Positions 37,362 through 46,436 of a stretch of 64,000 nt of DNA are shown here, piece after piece (position 1 is the stretch's first letter; every line of letters starts with the position of its first letter). The DNA comes from Desulfobulbaceae bacterium (GTDB taxonomy: Bacteria; Desulfobacterota; Desulfobulbia; Desulfobulbales; SURF-16). The notes under the pieces were generated by a model. The model was given only the letters and a program-made list of their open reading frames with translations, made no database searches and had not been told where the DNA came from. The stretch spans positions 51,557 to 115,556 of the forward strand of contig PKTX01000057.1 of the NCBI GenBank assembly GCA_002868945.1, in the 5' to 3' direction. The translations under genes were made by a program, and so were the position numbers.

Positions 37362-38303
37362 TTACTTTGGGTCATCCTGTGTCACCATCAGTTCCGGCAT
37401 CTTCTCCAGCAGCTCCTGCCGATTGGCAAAGCGCAGGGTGAGGGTGAGTTCATCCTTTTCGAAAAAGGGGGCGTGCTGCAGGGAGGCGCCGGACGGCAGT
37501 TTGAGGGTGCGGCAGAAGGCGCGGAACTCCTCTTCGGCCCGGCTGAGGCGGGGGAATTGCTGCTGCTGCAGCCAGGCCATGAAGTGGCTGCTCTTCTGGG
37601 GTGGGTTCAGGTCGCTGCTGTTGAGGATCTCCTGGCTGTCGCTCCGGGCCAGAAAGGCGGCAATGCTGCTCTTGGTGCGCATGGCAACTTCGCGGCTGAT
37701 CAGGGTGACCTTCTTTTGGTTGGCCACCGATAACCTGAGGGCCATGATGATCTCAAAGAGGGCCATGCGGTCGACAAAGGCGAGTTTTTCCAGCTCCCAG
37801 GCCACCTTGACATCAAGCTGGCCGTGATGCACGGCCTCCTGGATCACCTCCTCAAGATTGTTGAGACGCAGCAGTTTGCCGACCTGGGAGGGGTGGGGCT
37901 GATGCCCGAGAATAGGCAGAAAGCGGCGGGCCACCTCGTCACTGTCAAGCCAGGCCTCTGCCTTCTTGAGGAAGATTGCCTGCTCCATCAGGGTGGGGGG
38001 ACGCTTGGCGATCACCTCTTCAATGAGCAGGGTCAGGGTCTCCAGGGGAGAAAAAGCGCTGGGCACCACCCGGCAGTCGCAGCTGGTGAAGTGGAGTCTG
38101 CAAGCGGCCAGAAGCCGGTTGCGGCCCGACAGAATGCGATATCTGCCGGATTCGGCCTTGACCAGCAGGGGCGGGTGGAGGATGCCCACCCGCTTAATGG
38201 AGGCAAGAACGGTTGGCGAGGCGTGTTGGCGCGGCGAGGGGCTCAGGAGATAGGTTTCATCCTGAAAATCTATTTCAGAGAGGGGAAGGCCAATTAGTTG
38301 CAT
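37362..38303 (-). CDS. ParB-like nuclease-domain protein (orphan)
   Basis: A 313-residue protein. Residues 1-100 match the ParB/Spo0J N-terminal domain ('PRQHASPTVLASIKRVGILHPPLLVK' and 'YRILSGRNRLLAACRL', the CTP-binding box equivalent). The middle resembles the ParB helix-turn-helix region ('LMEQAIFLKKAEAW', 'PSQVGKLLRLNN'). The C-terminal third is not recognisable. No parA gene and no parS-like 16-mer palindrome (TGTTTCACGTGAAACA) are seen nearby, so it is unlikely to be the chromosomal partition protein; it may be a regulator. I chose the ATG at 38303 because it starts directly with the domain. It is divergent from the CCA-adding enzyme. Confidence 0.7.
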   Translation of the reverse strand: MQLIGLPLSEIDFQDETYLLSPSPRQHASPTVLASIKRVGILHPPLLVKAESGRYRILSGRNRLLAACRLHFTSCDCRVVPSAFSPLETLTLLIEEVIAKRPPTLMEQAIFLKKAEAWLDSDEVARRFLPILGHQPHPSQVGKLLRLNNLEEVIQEAVHHGQLDVKVAWELEKLAFVDRMALFEIIMALRLSVANQKKVTLISREVAMRTKSSIAAFLARSDSQEILNSSDLNPPQKSSHFMAWLQQQQFPRLSRAEEEFRAFCRTLKLPSGASLQHAPFFEKDELTLTLRFANRQELLEKMPELMVTQDDPK

Positions 38304-38571
38304 GTGTTTCCTTGGAACTGAAGGCCTCACCGATGAGGCTCTCTGGTGGAGAATAATAAGGCTGCTTGTCATAGATACCTTGAACGTTCTGGTGCGGCAA
38401 GATGAAATCAACAGAATGGCCGGGTGGTCCGGCCTTTTTACTTGCCGGTGCCGGCATGGGATAATAGCATTGTGGCAGGCGTCAGACGACTTGCGCCGGT
38501 ATGCATTGCCGGCCGTGCAGCAGATCGCCCATCGGGCACCGCGGTTCCTTAAAGATTCTTTCCGTCATTTA

Positions 38572-40017
38572 ATGTGGTACTTTACGAACACCATGCAGGA
38601 GATCTTACGGAAAATAAACAGGCAGGCCGAGGCCATGGGCCGCCAGGTCTATGTGGTGGGGGGGGCGCTGCGGGACCTTTTACTGGGCAAGGAGGCCCCT
38701 GATCTTGATCTGGCCATTGACCATGATGCCTTGGGTTTTGGCGCCCGGCTGGCGGTAAGCTGTGACGCCAGATTTGTTGTGCTGGACGATATAGAAGAGG
38801 TGGGGCGCCTTATCTGGCACGGCCATCTCCTGGATCTGGCGGTTTTTAAAGACCATGCCGCAACCATCGAGGAGGATCTTCGTAAGCGTGATTTTACCAT
38901 AAATGCCATGGCCATGACGTTGCCTGACTGGTTGCGGGCCGATGGCAGCGGGAGGATTGTCGACCCCTGCGGCGGCCGCGAGGATATGCGGCAAAAGATA
39001 ATCAGACTGGTTTATGGCGAGGCCCTGCGTGATGATCCGTTACGTATGTTGCGCGCCTTCAGGTTGCAGGCCCGTACCGGCTTCAGGCTTGCTGATCGCT
39101 TTCTGGAGCTGGCCTGCCGACAGCGAGGGCTGCTCCGCCGCTCGGCGCCGGAACGTATCAGCAGCGAGCTGCACCTGATCATGGAGAGCAGCCGGGCATC
39201 CCAGGTGGTGGGCGCCATGTTGGAGAGCCGTATCCTGGCGCAGGTCTGCCCGGAGATCAGCAGCGGTGCCGGTGTTGAGCAGCCGGCCAGTCATCATCTT
39301 GATGTACTGGGCCATAATCTCGCCGCCCTGGCGGCCATGGATGAGATCATCTCTCAGCCCCACCATTTCTTTCCTGAGGCGGCGCCGGTCCTGGTCGCCT
39401 ACCTCCAGAGCAGCCGCCATCAGCGCTGGCTGCGCTGGGCCGCCCTTTTTCACGATATGGCCAAGCCGCAGACCCGGGCGATCAAAAAGGGGCGTATCAC
39501 CTTTTATCAGCATGACACAGTCGGGGCCCGTCTCTTCAGGGAGATGGCAAATCGACTGCGTTTTGCCAAGATCGACAGGGAGCGCATTGCCCTTTTTATT
39601 GGTCAGCATATGCGGCCCTTTCATCTCTGTAATGTCATGCGCAAGGGGCCGGTGTCGGCCCGGGCCTGTCTGCGGCTGGCCAAAACCATTGGTGATGATC
39701 TGCCCGGCCTCTTTCTGCTGGCCATGGCAGACAGCCTGGCCGGGAAGGGCGAGGCCAGGCCGCCCAATATGGAGAGTGAGCTGGCCGAACTCTTTGGCCA
39801 GGTGCATAGGCAGATGGTGGAGAATATTGCGCCGTTGCTGCTTGCCCCGCCCCTGCTGAATGGTGATGATCTTATTGCGGCCGGTTTGCGCCCCGGCCCC
39901 CTCTTTCGCACCATACTTGATGATCTGCAGCAGGCCCAGGTCAGTGGCGAGGTGACGGATCGCGACGCGGCCCTGGCCTGGCTGGCCGTCTATAAAGAGC
40001 GACTGGCCATCTCGTGA
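38572..40017 (+). CDS. cca: CCA tRNA nucleotidyltransferase / poly(A) polymerase family protein with HD domain
   Basis: About 480 residues. A class II nucleotidyltransferase head has the 'VVGGALRDLLLGKEAPDLDLAI' catalytic signature with its two metal-binding aspartates, the RNA-binding 'RRRDFTINAMA'-type motif (here RKRDFTINAMA) and 'LRAFRLQART'. An HD-type domain follows with 'LFHDMAKP'. It repairs or adds the 3' CCA of tRNAs; poly(A) polymerase activity is the main alternative. All three tRNA genes in this window encode CCA, so the role would be repair. The start is uncertain: ATG at 38572 or 38593, neither with a clear ribosome binding site. The open frame extends further upstream but overlaps the ParB-like gene and looks non-coding. 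Confidence 0.85.
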   Translation: MWYFTNTMQEILRKINRQAEAMGRQVYVVGGALRDLLLGKEAPDLDLAIDHDALGFGARLAVSCDARFVVLDDIEEVGRLIWHGHLLDLAVFKDHAATIEEDLRKRDFTINAMAMTLPDWLRADGSGRIVDPCGGREDMRQKIIRLVYGEALRDDPLRMLRAFRLQARTGFRLADRFLELACRQRGLLRRSAPERISSELHLIMESSRASQVVGAMLESRILAQVCPEISSGAGVEQPASHHLDVLGHNLAALAAMDEIISQPHHFFPEAAPVLVAYLQSSRHQRWLRWAALFHDMAKPQTRAIKKGRITFYQHDTVGARLFREMANRLRFAKIDRERIALFIGQHMRPFHLCNVMRKGPVSARACLRLAKTIGDDLPGLFLLAMADSLAGKGEARPPNMESELAELFGQVHRQMVENIAPLLLAPPLLNGDDLIAAGLRPGPLFRTILDDLQQAQVSGEVTDRDAALAWLAVYKERLAIS

Positions 40018-40154
40018 GCCCGGCAGGGGCGTCTGGGGCTGCCGGTGTTTTTATTATGGTTTCAAGTCGGCGGAAGTTTAGGTATATTCTTATAGAGGTA
40101 GTAACAAGGTAGAGAGTCGCCGTCACAGCAGACCACCTCGGACTGAGAAAAAAT

Positions 40155-42641
40155 ATGACGACAAGCACGACGGACAAGCAGGAAAAGAAAAGATTCTATA
40201 AGCATATTTTTGGTGAGGCAACAGCTGAAAATATCAAACGTAACCTTCAACACCATCTCCTGAGTTTTCAGGGACGCGATCCTGAGCGGGCCGGCCCCCG
40301 TGATACCTATAAGGCCCTGGCCTATACCCTGCGGGATATCATGGTGGAGAAGTGGATAAACACCCAGCAGCAATATTATGATAAGCACCAGAAGCGGGTC
40401 TATTATCTGTCGTTGGAGTTTCTGGTGGGCCGCTCCCTGGGCAACAGTCTGATCAATCTCGGCCTGCTTGACGAGGTGACGGAAGTCATCCATGAACTGG
40501 GCTACAGCCTGGAGGATATGCGGGAACTTGAGGAGGACGCCGCCCTGGGCAACGGTGGCCTCGGCCGTCTGGCCGCCTGTTTTCTTGATTCCATCGCCAC
40601 CTTGAAGCTGCCGGCCTACGGCTATGGTATCCGCTATGAATATGGGCTTTTTTATCAGAAGCTTATCGATGGCTTTCAGGTTGAAAGCCCGGACAATTGG
40701 GTGCGCTACGGCACCCCTTGGGAGTTTCAGAGGAGCCAGTATCTCTTTCCGGTCAATTTCTATGGCCGGGTGGTAAGCTCCATTGACAGTGAAGGGCGCT
40801 ATATCTCCAAATGGGTGGATACCGAAGATGTCATGGCCATGGCCTGCGACATGCTGGTGCCGGGCTTTAACAATGACCATGTCATCAATATGCGGCTGTG
40901 GACGGCCAAGGCCTCACGCGAGCTTGACCTCGGTTTTTTTAATCAGGGTAAATATATCAGCGCCGTGCAGAGCAAGGTGGCCTCGGAAACCATCTCCAAG
41001 GTGCTCTATCCCTCTGATATCATGATGGAGGGGCAGGAGCTCCGTTTCAAGCAGCAATACTTCTTTGTGGCCGCCACCTTTCAGGATATCCTCAGGCGTT
41101 ACAAGAAAAAGCATAGCAGCTTTGATCTCTTCCCTGACAAGGTGGCGGTGCAGCTCAATGACACCCATCCGGCCATTGCCATTCCGGAACTCATGCGTCT
41201 CCTCCTTGATCAGGAAAAATTAACCTGGGCGCAGGCCTGGGATATTACGGTAAAGACCTTTGCCTATACCAATCATACCTTGATGCCCGAGGCCCTGGAG
41301 ACCTGGTCTGTGGAGTTGGTGGGTAAGGTCCTGCCCCGTCACCTGGAGATCATCTATGAGATCAACAGGCGTTTTCTGCTCATGGTGGCGGAGAAATTCC
41401 CTGGTGATGAAGGCAAGTTGCGGGCCCTTTCCCTGATAGATGAGGAGCATGGTAAAAGGGTGCGCATGGCCCATCTGGCTATTGTCGGCAGCCATTCGGT
41501 CAACGGCGTGGCAGAGCTTCACACCCATCTTTTGAAAACCCGCATTTTCCCCATCTTTCATGACCTCTATCCCGGCAAATTCAACAACAAGACCAATGGG
41601 ATTACGCCACGGCGCTGGCTTCTCAAGTGTAACTCCCATCTGGCCCGTTTGATCACCGATGCCATTGGTCCGGCCTGGATTACCGACCTGGAGAAGCTGC
41701 GTGATCTGGAAGACTTTGTGGGTGACGCCTCTTTTCAGGAAAAATGGCGGCAGGCCAAGCTCCATAATAAAAGGCGTCTCTTAAAGCGCATGGAGGATTA
41801 TTGCGGCGCCGTCATTGACGCGCACTCCCTCTTTGACGTGCAGGTTAAAAGGATCCACGAGTACAAGAGGCAACTGCTTAACTGTCTGCATATCATCTCC
41901 CTCTATATCCGTGTTCTGGAGGATCCCGACTCACTGAGAACCCCCATCACCAAGATTTTTTCCGGCAAGGCGGCTCCCTCTTACAACCAGGCAAAACTTA
42001 TCATCAAGCTGATCTGCTCGGTTGCCGAGGTGGTCAACAACGATCCTCGGGTGAATAACATGCTGCGCGTCTCATTCATCCCTAACTACAATGTCTCCAA
42101 GGCCGAGGTAATTATCCCGGCTGCCGACCTCTCTGAGCAGATATCCACGGCCGGCACCGAGGCCTCGGGCACCGGTAATATGAAATTCGCCCTTAACGGG
42201 GCGCTGACCATCGGGACCCTTGATGGCGCCAATATTGAGATTCTCGAAGAGGTGGGTCGGGAAAATATTTATATTTTCGGGCTTACTGCCGAGGAGGCGG
42301 AGTACGAGAGGCGCCATATGCGGCGGACACCGGCTCGCATCTGTGCGGAAAATGACCATGTCGCCCATATCATGGGGGCGATTTCCAGTGGACTTTTCAG
42401 CCATGGTGATCGGGATTTCTTCAGTGACCTCACCACGAGTCTGATGAGCGAGAATGATCAGTACCTTCTGCTGGCTGATCTGGAAGAGTATCTTGAATGT
42501 CAGGATCTTGTGGAAGAGGATTTTTGTGACCAGGAGGGCTGGACGCGTAAATCCATTTATAACGTGGCGCGTATCGGCAAGTTTTCCAGTGATCGTACCA
42601 TCAGGGAATATGCCCGGGATATCTGGGGCCTGAACGTGTAA
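40155..42641 (+). CDS. glgP: Glycogen/maltodextrin phosphorylase
   Basis: An 828-residue GT35 phosphorylase. It has the early 'YYLSLEFLVGRSLGNSL' and 'ALGNGGLGRLAACFLDS' motifs, and the PLP site region 'EASGTGNMKFALNGALTIGTLDGANIEI' with its lysine. It splits glycogen or maltodextrins with phosphate to glucose-1-phosphate. The length matches the bacterial GlgP/MalP group; the two cannot be told apart here. It is a single gene with no other glycogen genes around it. The start ATG has a weak upstream purine stretch (GAGAAAAAAT). A strong hairpin follows the stop codon. Confidence 0.96.
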   Translation: MTTSTTDKQEKKRFYKHIFGEATAENIKRNLQHHLLSFQGRDPERAGPRDTYKALAYTLRDIMVEKWINTQQQYYDKHQKRVYYLSLEFLVGRSLGNSLINLGLLDEVTEVIHELGYSLEDMRELEEDAALGNGGLGRLAACFLDSIATLKLPAYGYGIRYEYGLFYQKLIDGFQVESPDNWVRYGTPWEFQRSQYLFPVNFYGRVVSSIDSEGRYISKWVDTEDVMAMACDMLVPGFNNDHVINMRLWTAKASRELDLGFFNQGKYISAVQSKVASETISKVLYPSDIMMEGQELRFKQQYFFVAATFQDILRRYKKKHSSFDLFPDKVAVQLNDTHPAIAIPELMRLLLDQEKLTWAQAWDITVKTFAYTNHTLMPEALETWSVELVGKVLPRHLEIIYEINRRFLLMVAEKFPGDEGKLRALSLIDEEHGKRVRMAHLAIVGSHSVNGVAELHTHLLKTRIFPIFHDLYPGKFNNKTNGITPRRWLLKCNSHLARLITDAIGPAWITDLEKLRDLEDFVGDASFQEKWRQAKLHNKRRLLKRMEDYCGAVIDAHSLFDVQVKRIHEYKRQLLNCLHIISLYIRVLEDPDSLRTPITKIFSGKAAPSYNQAKLIIKLICSVAEVVNNDPRVNNMLRVSFIPNYNVSKAEVIIPAADLSEQISTAGTEASGTGNMKFALNGALTIGTLDGANIEILEEVGRENIYIFGLTAEEAEYERRHMRRTPARICAENDHVAHIMGAISSGLFSHGDRDFFSDLTTSLMSENDQYLLLADLEEYLECQDLVEEDFCDQEGWTRKSIYNVARIGKFSSDRTIREYARDIWGLNV

Positions 42642-42645
42642 AGGA

Positions 42646-42683
42646 CGAGAGGCAGGCGGTCTGCACCAACCACCTGCCTCTCG
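42646..42683. terminator. Bidirectional hairpin between convergent glgP and the ComEA-like gene
   Basis: CGAGAGGCAGG (42646-42656) pairs perfectly with CCTGCCTCTCG (42673-42683). There is no T-run on either side, but the position just after both stop codons supports a terminator role. Confidence 0.6.
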
Positions 42684-42693
42684 GTGGCAACGG

Positions 42694-42945
42694 CTACTCT
42701 ACTTCAACCTGATCCTCGATCTTGCCGAGAACCTTGGTGCCGATTCCCTTGACCTGCACGAGCTCGCTTGAGGAGGAGAACTTGCCGTTGGCGGTTCGGT
42801 ATTCTATGATGGCGGAGGCCTTGGCCGGTCCGATGCCGGGCAGGCTCTCAAGGGTCTGCTGATCGGCGGTGTTAATATTGATGCCGGCAACAACGATCTG
42901 GGCCCAGAAGAGCATCAGGGCACATAGGATGAGCATTCTTTTCAT
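42694..42945 (-). CDS. ComEA-like helix-hairpin-helix protein
   Basis: An 83-residue protein with a signal peptide (MKRMLILCALMLFWAQIVVAG) and a double helix-hairpin-helix domain ('ININTADQQTLESLPGIGPAKASAIIEYR', then 'LVQVKGIGTKVLGKIE'). It should bind DNA without sequence preference in the periplasm. Related proteins act as DNA receptors in natural competence, but many such short forms occur in species not known to be competent. The ATG has an AAGGAG ribosome binding site upstream. No other competence gene is visible here. Confidence 0.85.
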   Translation of the reverse strand: MKRMLILCALMLFWAQIVVAGININTADQQTLESLPGIGPAKASAIIEYRTANGKFSSSSELVQVKGIGTKVLGKIEDQVEVE

Positions 42946-43205
42946 ACTATACTCCTTCTATTGATTTGTTTAAAAGGTAGGTATACCTATGGCAGTGGTG
43001 CAGGAGACTGCCCGGATGACGTGGCACGGTAACGACAAGGCCGTGCCCAACCTCTTTTCTAAAATGGCATAGGATTTACTGTCTGGTCAAATGAAAAGTT
43101 AGGCTTTTCGGGAATTTTTTGGTCAGGTCGACGACGGCCTGATTGTCGCATCAGCAGAGAGCGAACGCAGAGAGACTCGCCGATCGCAGAAAAAACAGGT
43201 CACAC

Positions 43206-44108
43206 ATGGAAGATCGTAAACAGAGGAGCATGCTGGCCGTTTATGTCGGGTTGGCGGCCAATGTCCTGCTTGCCGTACTCAAGGCATCCATCGGTATTAT
43301 AGGGTGCAGTCCGGCCTTGTTGGCCGATGGTATCAACTCCACCTCGGACGTGGCCTACGGCATAGTGGTGACGGTCTTTCTCAAGCTCTCCGGCAAACCG
43401 GCCGACCATGAACACCCCTTTGGCCATGATCAACTGGAGAGTATCGCGGCCGTGGTGGTGGGCGCCTTTGTTATCACCACGGCCATTGCTATTTTCTGGA
43501 ATACGGTAAACCAGGTCTATGAACTGTTGACCTCCGTCAGTGACTATGGCGGCGCCTCCATACTGGCCTTCTGGGTAGCCATTTTTGTTATTGCCCTGAA
43601 GGTCGGTCTCACCATCTGGACCTATCTGGTGGGTCGGCAGACCCACAACAAGGCCGTTATTGCCCTGGCCCACGATCATCGCAACGATATCTTTGCCTCC
43701 CTTGCCGTGGCTGTGGGCATCTTTTTCGGCCGGATGGGCTATCCCTGGGTTGATCCTCTGGCCGGTACCGTGGTTTCCCTGGTCATTCTTCACACCGGCA
43801 TAGAGATCATTCGTTCCGCCACCGAGGATCTGATGGCCACTGTGCCGGGCAAGCAACTGGCCAAGGAAATCGGTGAATTGCTCCGCCCCCTGGCCGGTGT
43901 TAAGACCCTGGAGGAGGTCCATGCCCATCGTTTCGGGCCTTATCTGGTGGTCAATCTGACCATTGGGGTTGATGGCGGTCTGTCGGTCTGTCAAGGCGAT
44001 GAGATTGCCAGTCGGGCGGAAGTCGTATTGTTGGAGAATATTGAGTTCATGCGTCGGGTCTATGTGCATTATCATCCGGTGCAGGATGGTTGCAGAAACA
44101 TGTTATGA
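43206..44108 (+). CDS. Cation diffusion facilitator (CDF) family transporter
   Basis: A 300-residue membrane protein with six predicted helices. CDF signatures are 'LLADGINSTSDVAYGIVV' in helix 2 (with the metal-site aspartates) and 'HPFGHDQLES', plus 'HDHRNDIFASLAV' in helix 5 and a short cytoplasmic C-terminal domain with histidines ('EEVHAHRFGPYLVV'). CDF proteins export Zn2+, Fe2+, Mn2+ or Cd2+ in exchange for protons. The metal cannot be named from sequence with certainty. I chose the ATG at 43206 (MEDRKQRSM); an upstream TTG at 43143 is possible. It is a single gene; a degenerate heptad array begins at its stop codon. Confidence 0.9.
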   Translation: MEDRKQRSMLAVYVGLAANVLLAVLKASIGIIGCSPALLADGINSTSDVAYGIVVTVFLKLSGKPADHEHPFGHDQLESIAAVVVGAFVITTAIAIFWNTVNQVYELLTSVSDYGGASILAFWVAIFVIALKVGLTIWTYLVGRQTHNKAVIALAHDHRNDIFASLAVAVGIFFGRMGYPWVDPLAGTVVSLVILHTGIEIIRSATEDLMATVPGKQLAKEIGELLRPLAGVKTLEEVHAHRFGPYLVVNLTIGVDGGLSVCQGDEIASRAEVVLLENIEFMRRVYVHYHPVQDGCRNML

Positions 44109-44148
44109 ATCCAGGATTCAGAATTCTGGAGTCAGGAAACAGAAGAAA
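44107..44148. repeat. Degenerate GRATTCA heptad array
   Basis: Six consecutive 7-base units starting at the CDF stop codon read GAATCCA, GGATTCA, GAATTCT, GGAGTCA, GGAAACA, GAAGAAA. The first four agree with a GRATTCA consensus. A perfect array of the same type lies at 49780-49814. Confidence 0.5.
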
Positions 44149-44348
44149 AGCGTAAAAAAATCAGTCCTTCTGGCTTCTGAATACCGGACCGAAAGGCCGC
44201 AAGATGGGGTGTTGTCGAATAGGTGCTCAAGTTGCTGGCATGGTTAATGTCCTGAATTTCCGTTGAGTCACCATTATCTCTTTATCGCCCGGACCGGGCT
44301 CCTTCGGCGCTATTCCAGGAAGCTGGCTGAGATTCGATGAGAATCAAA

Positions 44349-44450
44349 CTATTTTTTGAGCATGACGAGGTAAGCGAGCGCGCCATATTCTGGCAGATCG
44401 GGCCGGTAAGAGAGTTTACGAGACCCCGAGAGGGTCATTTCCGGACAGAT
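44349..44450 (+). repeat. Inverted-repeat copy left of the CDP-lipid genes
   Basis: About 100 bases, from ATTTTTTGAGCATGACGAGG to the CATTTCCGGA near 44445. It is repeated in reverse orientation at 46437-46534, with roughly 85-90 percent identity by eye. Its ends are the two halves of the REP-like core (GAGGTAAGCGAGCG at 44367 and ACGAGACCCCGAGA at 44419) separated by a private 38-base insert. It occupies the gap 44109-44496 before the CarS-like fusion gene, which otherwise shows nothing else that I can identify. Confidence 0.8.
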
Positions 44451-44496
44451 ACTGGTGAGCCCCTGAGCGCCTTGGCGTCTGAAGTAACAGGACATT

Positions 44497-45903
44497 ATGA
44501 TTGATACTGCCCGCCTCATCTTCTTTCTGCTCTGGCTCAATTTGCTTCCCCCACTGGCCCAGCAGATCTTCGGCAGCCGTTTTGCCTGGCAGGTGGACGG
44601 CGGCCTCACCTTTTTTGACGGGCACCCCCTCTTTGGCCGGCATAAGACAGTGCGCGGCCTCCTGGCCAGTGTTGTGGGCGGCACCGCTCTTTTTTTTGTG
44701 GTTGCTCTGCCATGGCAGCTTGCAGCCCTAACCGCTCTGGCCGCCATGGCCGGCGACCTCTTGTCAAGCTTTATCAAACGTCGGCTGCACAAGCCGGTCG
44801 GCACCTCGATATTTGGCCTGGATCAGATTTTTGAGGCCCTTTTACCACTTCTGGTCATTCACAGCTACAGGCCGCTGTTCTGGTGGCAGTTTGTTGTTGT
44901 GCTGCTTGTCTTTGTGGTCCTGGCCTATCTGGGTGCCTTGTTCTGGCAATATCTCACCCTGCATCCACCGCCTGAAAATTATGCCCGCATTGTCCGGTCA
45001 ACGGTTCGTTACCGGGAGTGGCGCTCCTGTCACGAGCCCTTGGCCCGCTGGCAGACCCTGCTTAACCTCACCAGCTTTTTGTCTGATCAGGTACTTCTCA
45101 CCGCCTTCTTCAAGATCACCGGCCTTTACGGCCGGGGAGTGAGTAATGCCCTGGTCTTTCAGGTTGAAAAAAAGGAGTGCCTGCTGGCTCATTTGCCGGC
45201 TGCCTTTGACGGTTATCGGATCCTGCTGCTCACCGATCTCCACCTTGACGGCTTGCCGGAAATAACCAGCAGGATCATTGACTCTCTGCAGGGTGTGGAG
45301 GCGGATCTCTGTCTCATCGGCGGCGATATCCGCATGAAGACCTATGGCCCCCATGCCCCCTGTCTGCGTGAGCTCCGGCCGCTTATTGCCGGGTTGCGGT
45401 TCAGAGACGGCGTCTTCGGCGTCTTGGGAAATCATGATTGTATAGAGATGACGCCTGATTTCGAGGAGGCCGGTATCACCATGCTGATCAATGACAGCGA
45501 AGTGATCCGGCGCGGCAGCGAGAAGATTTGGCTTGTTGGGGTAGACGACCCCCATTATTATAAGACCGACGATGTGGCCCATGCCTTCCGTAATGTGGCA
45601 AAGGGCGCCACCGTTGTTTTCCTGGCCCATTCCCCTGAGGCATACGAGGAGGCTGCAGCTTACGGCGCCTCCCTTTACCTCTGTGGGCATACCCATGGCG
45701 GTCAGATCAGGCTGCCCGGTAGCGCCGCCCTGTTGACCAATAGTCGGGCCCCCCGTTATACTGCCTCCGGATCCTGGTGCTATGGTGCCATGCAGGGCTA
45801 TACCAGCCGGGGAGTAGGCGTCTCCGGGGTGCCGTTGCGTTTCAACTGTCCCGGTGAGATAACCCTGATTACCCTTAAACGCCAAGCAACTCCGGTCAAT
45901 TAA
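44497..45903 (+). CDS. Fusion of CDP-archaeol-synthase-like membrane domain and metallophosphoesterase
   Basis: A 468-residue two-domain protein. Residues 1-150 form a multi-helix membrane domain of the CarS/CdsA-like (DUF46) type, with 'FGRHKTVRG', 'MAGDLLSSFIKRRL' and 'GLDQIFEALLPLL', as in enzymes that make CDP-activated lipids. Residues 235-455 are a calcineurin-like metallophosphoesterase with all metal motifs: D247-x-H249, GGD (275-277), GNHD (311-314), H378 and GHTH (397-400). It resembles YkuE/UDP-diacylglucosamine-hydrolase-like enzymes. One protein might thus make and hydrolyse pyrophosphate lipid intermediates, or dephosphorylate a lipid product. The next gene, a CDP-alcohol phosphatidyltransferase, overlaps its stop (TAATG). 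I know of no characterised protein with this fusion. Confidence 0.8.
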   Translation: MIDTARLIFFLLWLNLLPPLAQQIFGSRFAWQVDGGLTFFDGHPLFGRHKTVRGLLASVVGGTALFFVVALPWQLAALTALAAMAGDLLSSFIKRRLHKPVGTSIFGLDQIFEALLPLLVIHSYRPLFWWQFVVVLLVFVVLAYLGALFWQYLTLHPPPENYARIVRSTVRYREWRSCHEPLARWQTLLNLTSFLSDQVLLTAFFKITGLYGRGVSNALVFQVEKKECLLAHLPAAFDGYRILLLTDLHLDGLPEITSRIIDSLQGVEADLCLIGGDIRMKTYGPHAPCLRELRPLIAGLRFRDGVFGVLGNHDCIEMTPDFEEAGITMLINDSEVIRRGSEKIWLVGVDDPHYYKTDDVAHAFRNVAKGATVVFLAHSPEAYEEAAAYGASLYLCGHTHGGQIRLPGSAALLTNSRAPRYTASGSWCYGAMQGYTSRGVGVSGVPLRFNCPGEITLITLKRQATPVN

Positions 45904-46433
45904 TGCGATTTGTACCCAATATTCTCTCCACGCTGCGTCTACTGCTGGCCATTGCCTTTCCCTTTGTGGCACCGGTGTGGTGGATCTGGCTTGTGGTTGT
46001 AAGTGGGTGTACGGATTTTCTCGATGGCTGGATTGCCAGGCGCTGGCAGGTGGCGAGTTGGCAGGGAGGGCTACTGGATGCGGTGGCGGATAAGACCTTT
46101 GTCCTGGTGGTCTTGCTCAGCATGGCCGCTGCCGGCAAGTTTTCCTTCTGGTTCATCCCGCTGATCCTGGCCCGCGATCTCACCGTGGCCTTTGCCGCGG
46201 CCTATGCCGCCCTGCTGCGGCTCTGGCACGCCTTTCGGGATATGGATGCCCGCTGGTCCGGTAAGCTGGCCACGGCCGGTCAATTTCTGCTTTTCACGGT
46301 TGTTCTCCTCATGCCGCAGCAGACAGCAATGGCCCTGGGGCTGGTCGTGGCGGCCAGCGGCGTTGCAGCCCTTGATTATGGCCGTCTTTTTGTCAAGGCC
46401 CTTCAGGAAAGGGCGAGGCAGCGCCCCAGATAG
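45903..46433 (+). CDS. CDP-alcohol phosphatidyltransferase
   Basis: A 176-residue inner-membrane enzyme with the complete CDP-alcohol phosphotransferase motif: D38, D41-G42, A45-R46, G55, D59, D63. It uses a CDP-linked lipid (CDP-diacylglycerol in most cases) and an alcohol such as glycerol-3-phosphate or inositol phosphate. It is near the PgsA size, but the acceptor is unknown. Its ATG overlaps the stop codon of the CarS-like/phosphoesterase fusion by one base. The fusion could therefore make the CDP-lipid this enzyme uses, or trim the phosphate from its product. The pair is framed by inverted repeats. Confidence 0.88.
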   Translation: MRFVPNILSTLRLLLAIAFPFVAPVWWIWLVVVSGCTDFLDGWIARRWQVASWQGGLLDAVADKTFVLVVLLSMAAAGKFSFWFIPLILARDLTVAFAAAYAALLRLWHAFRDMDARWSGKLATAGQFLLFTVVLLMPQQTAMALGLVVAASGVAALDYGRLFVKALQERARQRPR

Positions 46434-46436
46434 TCT

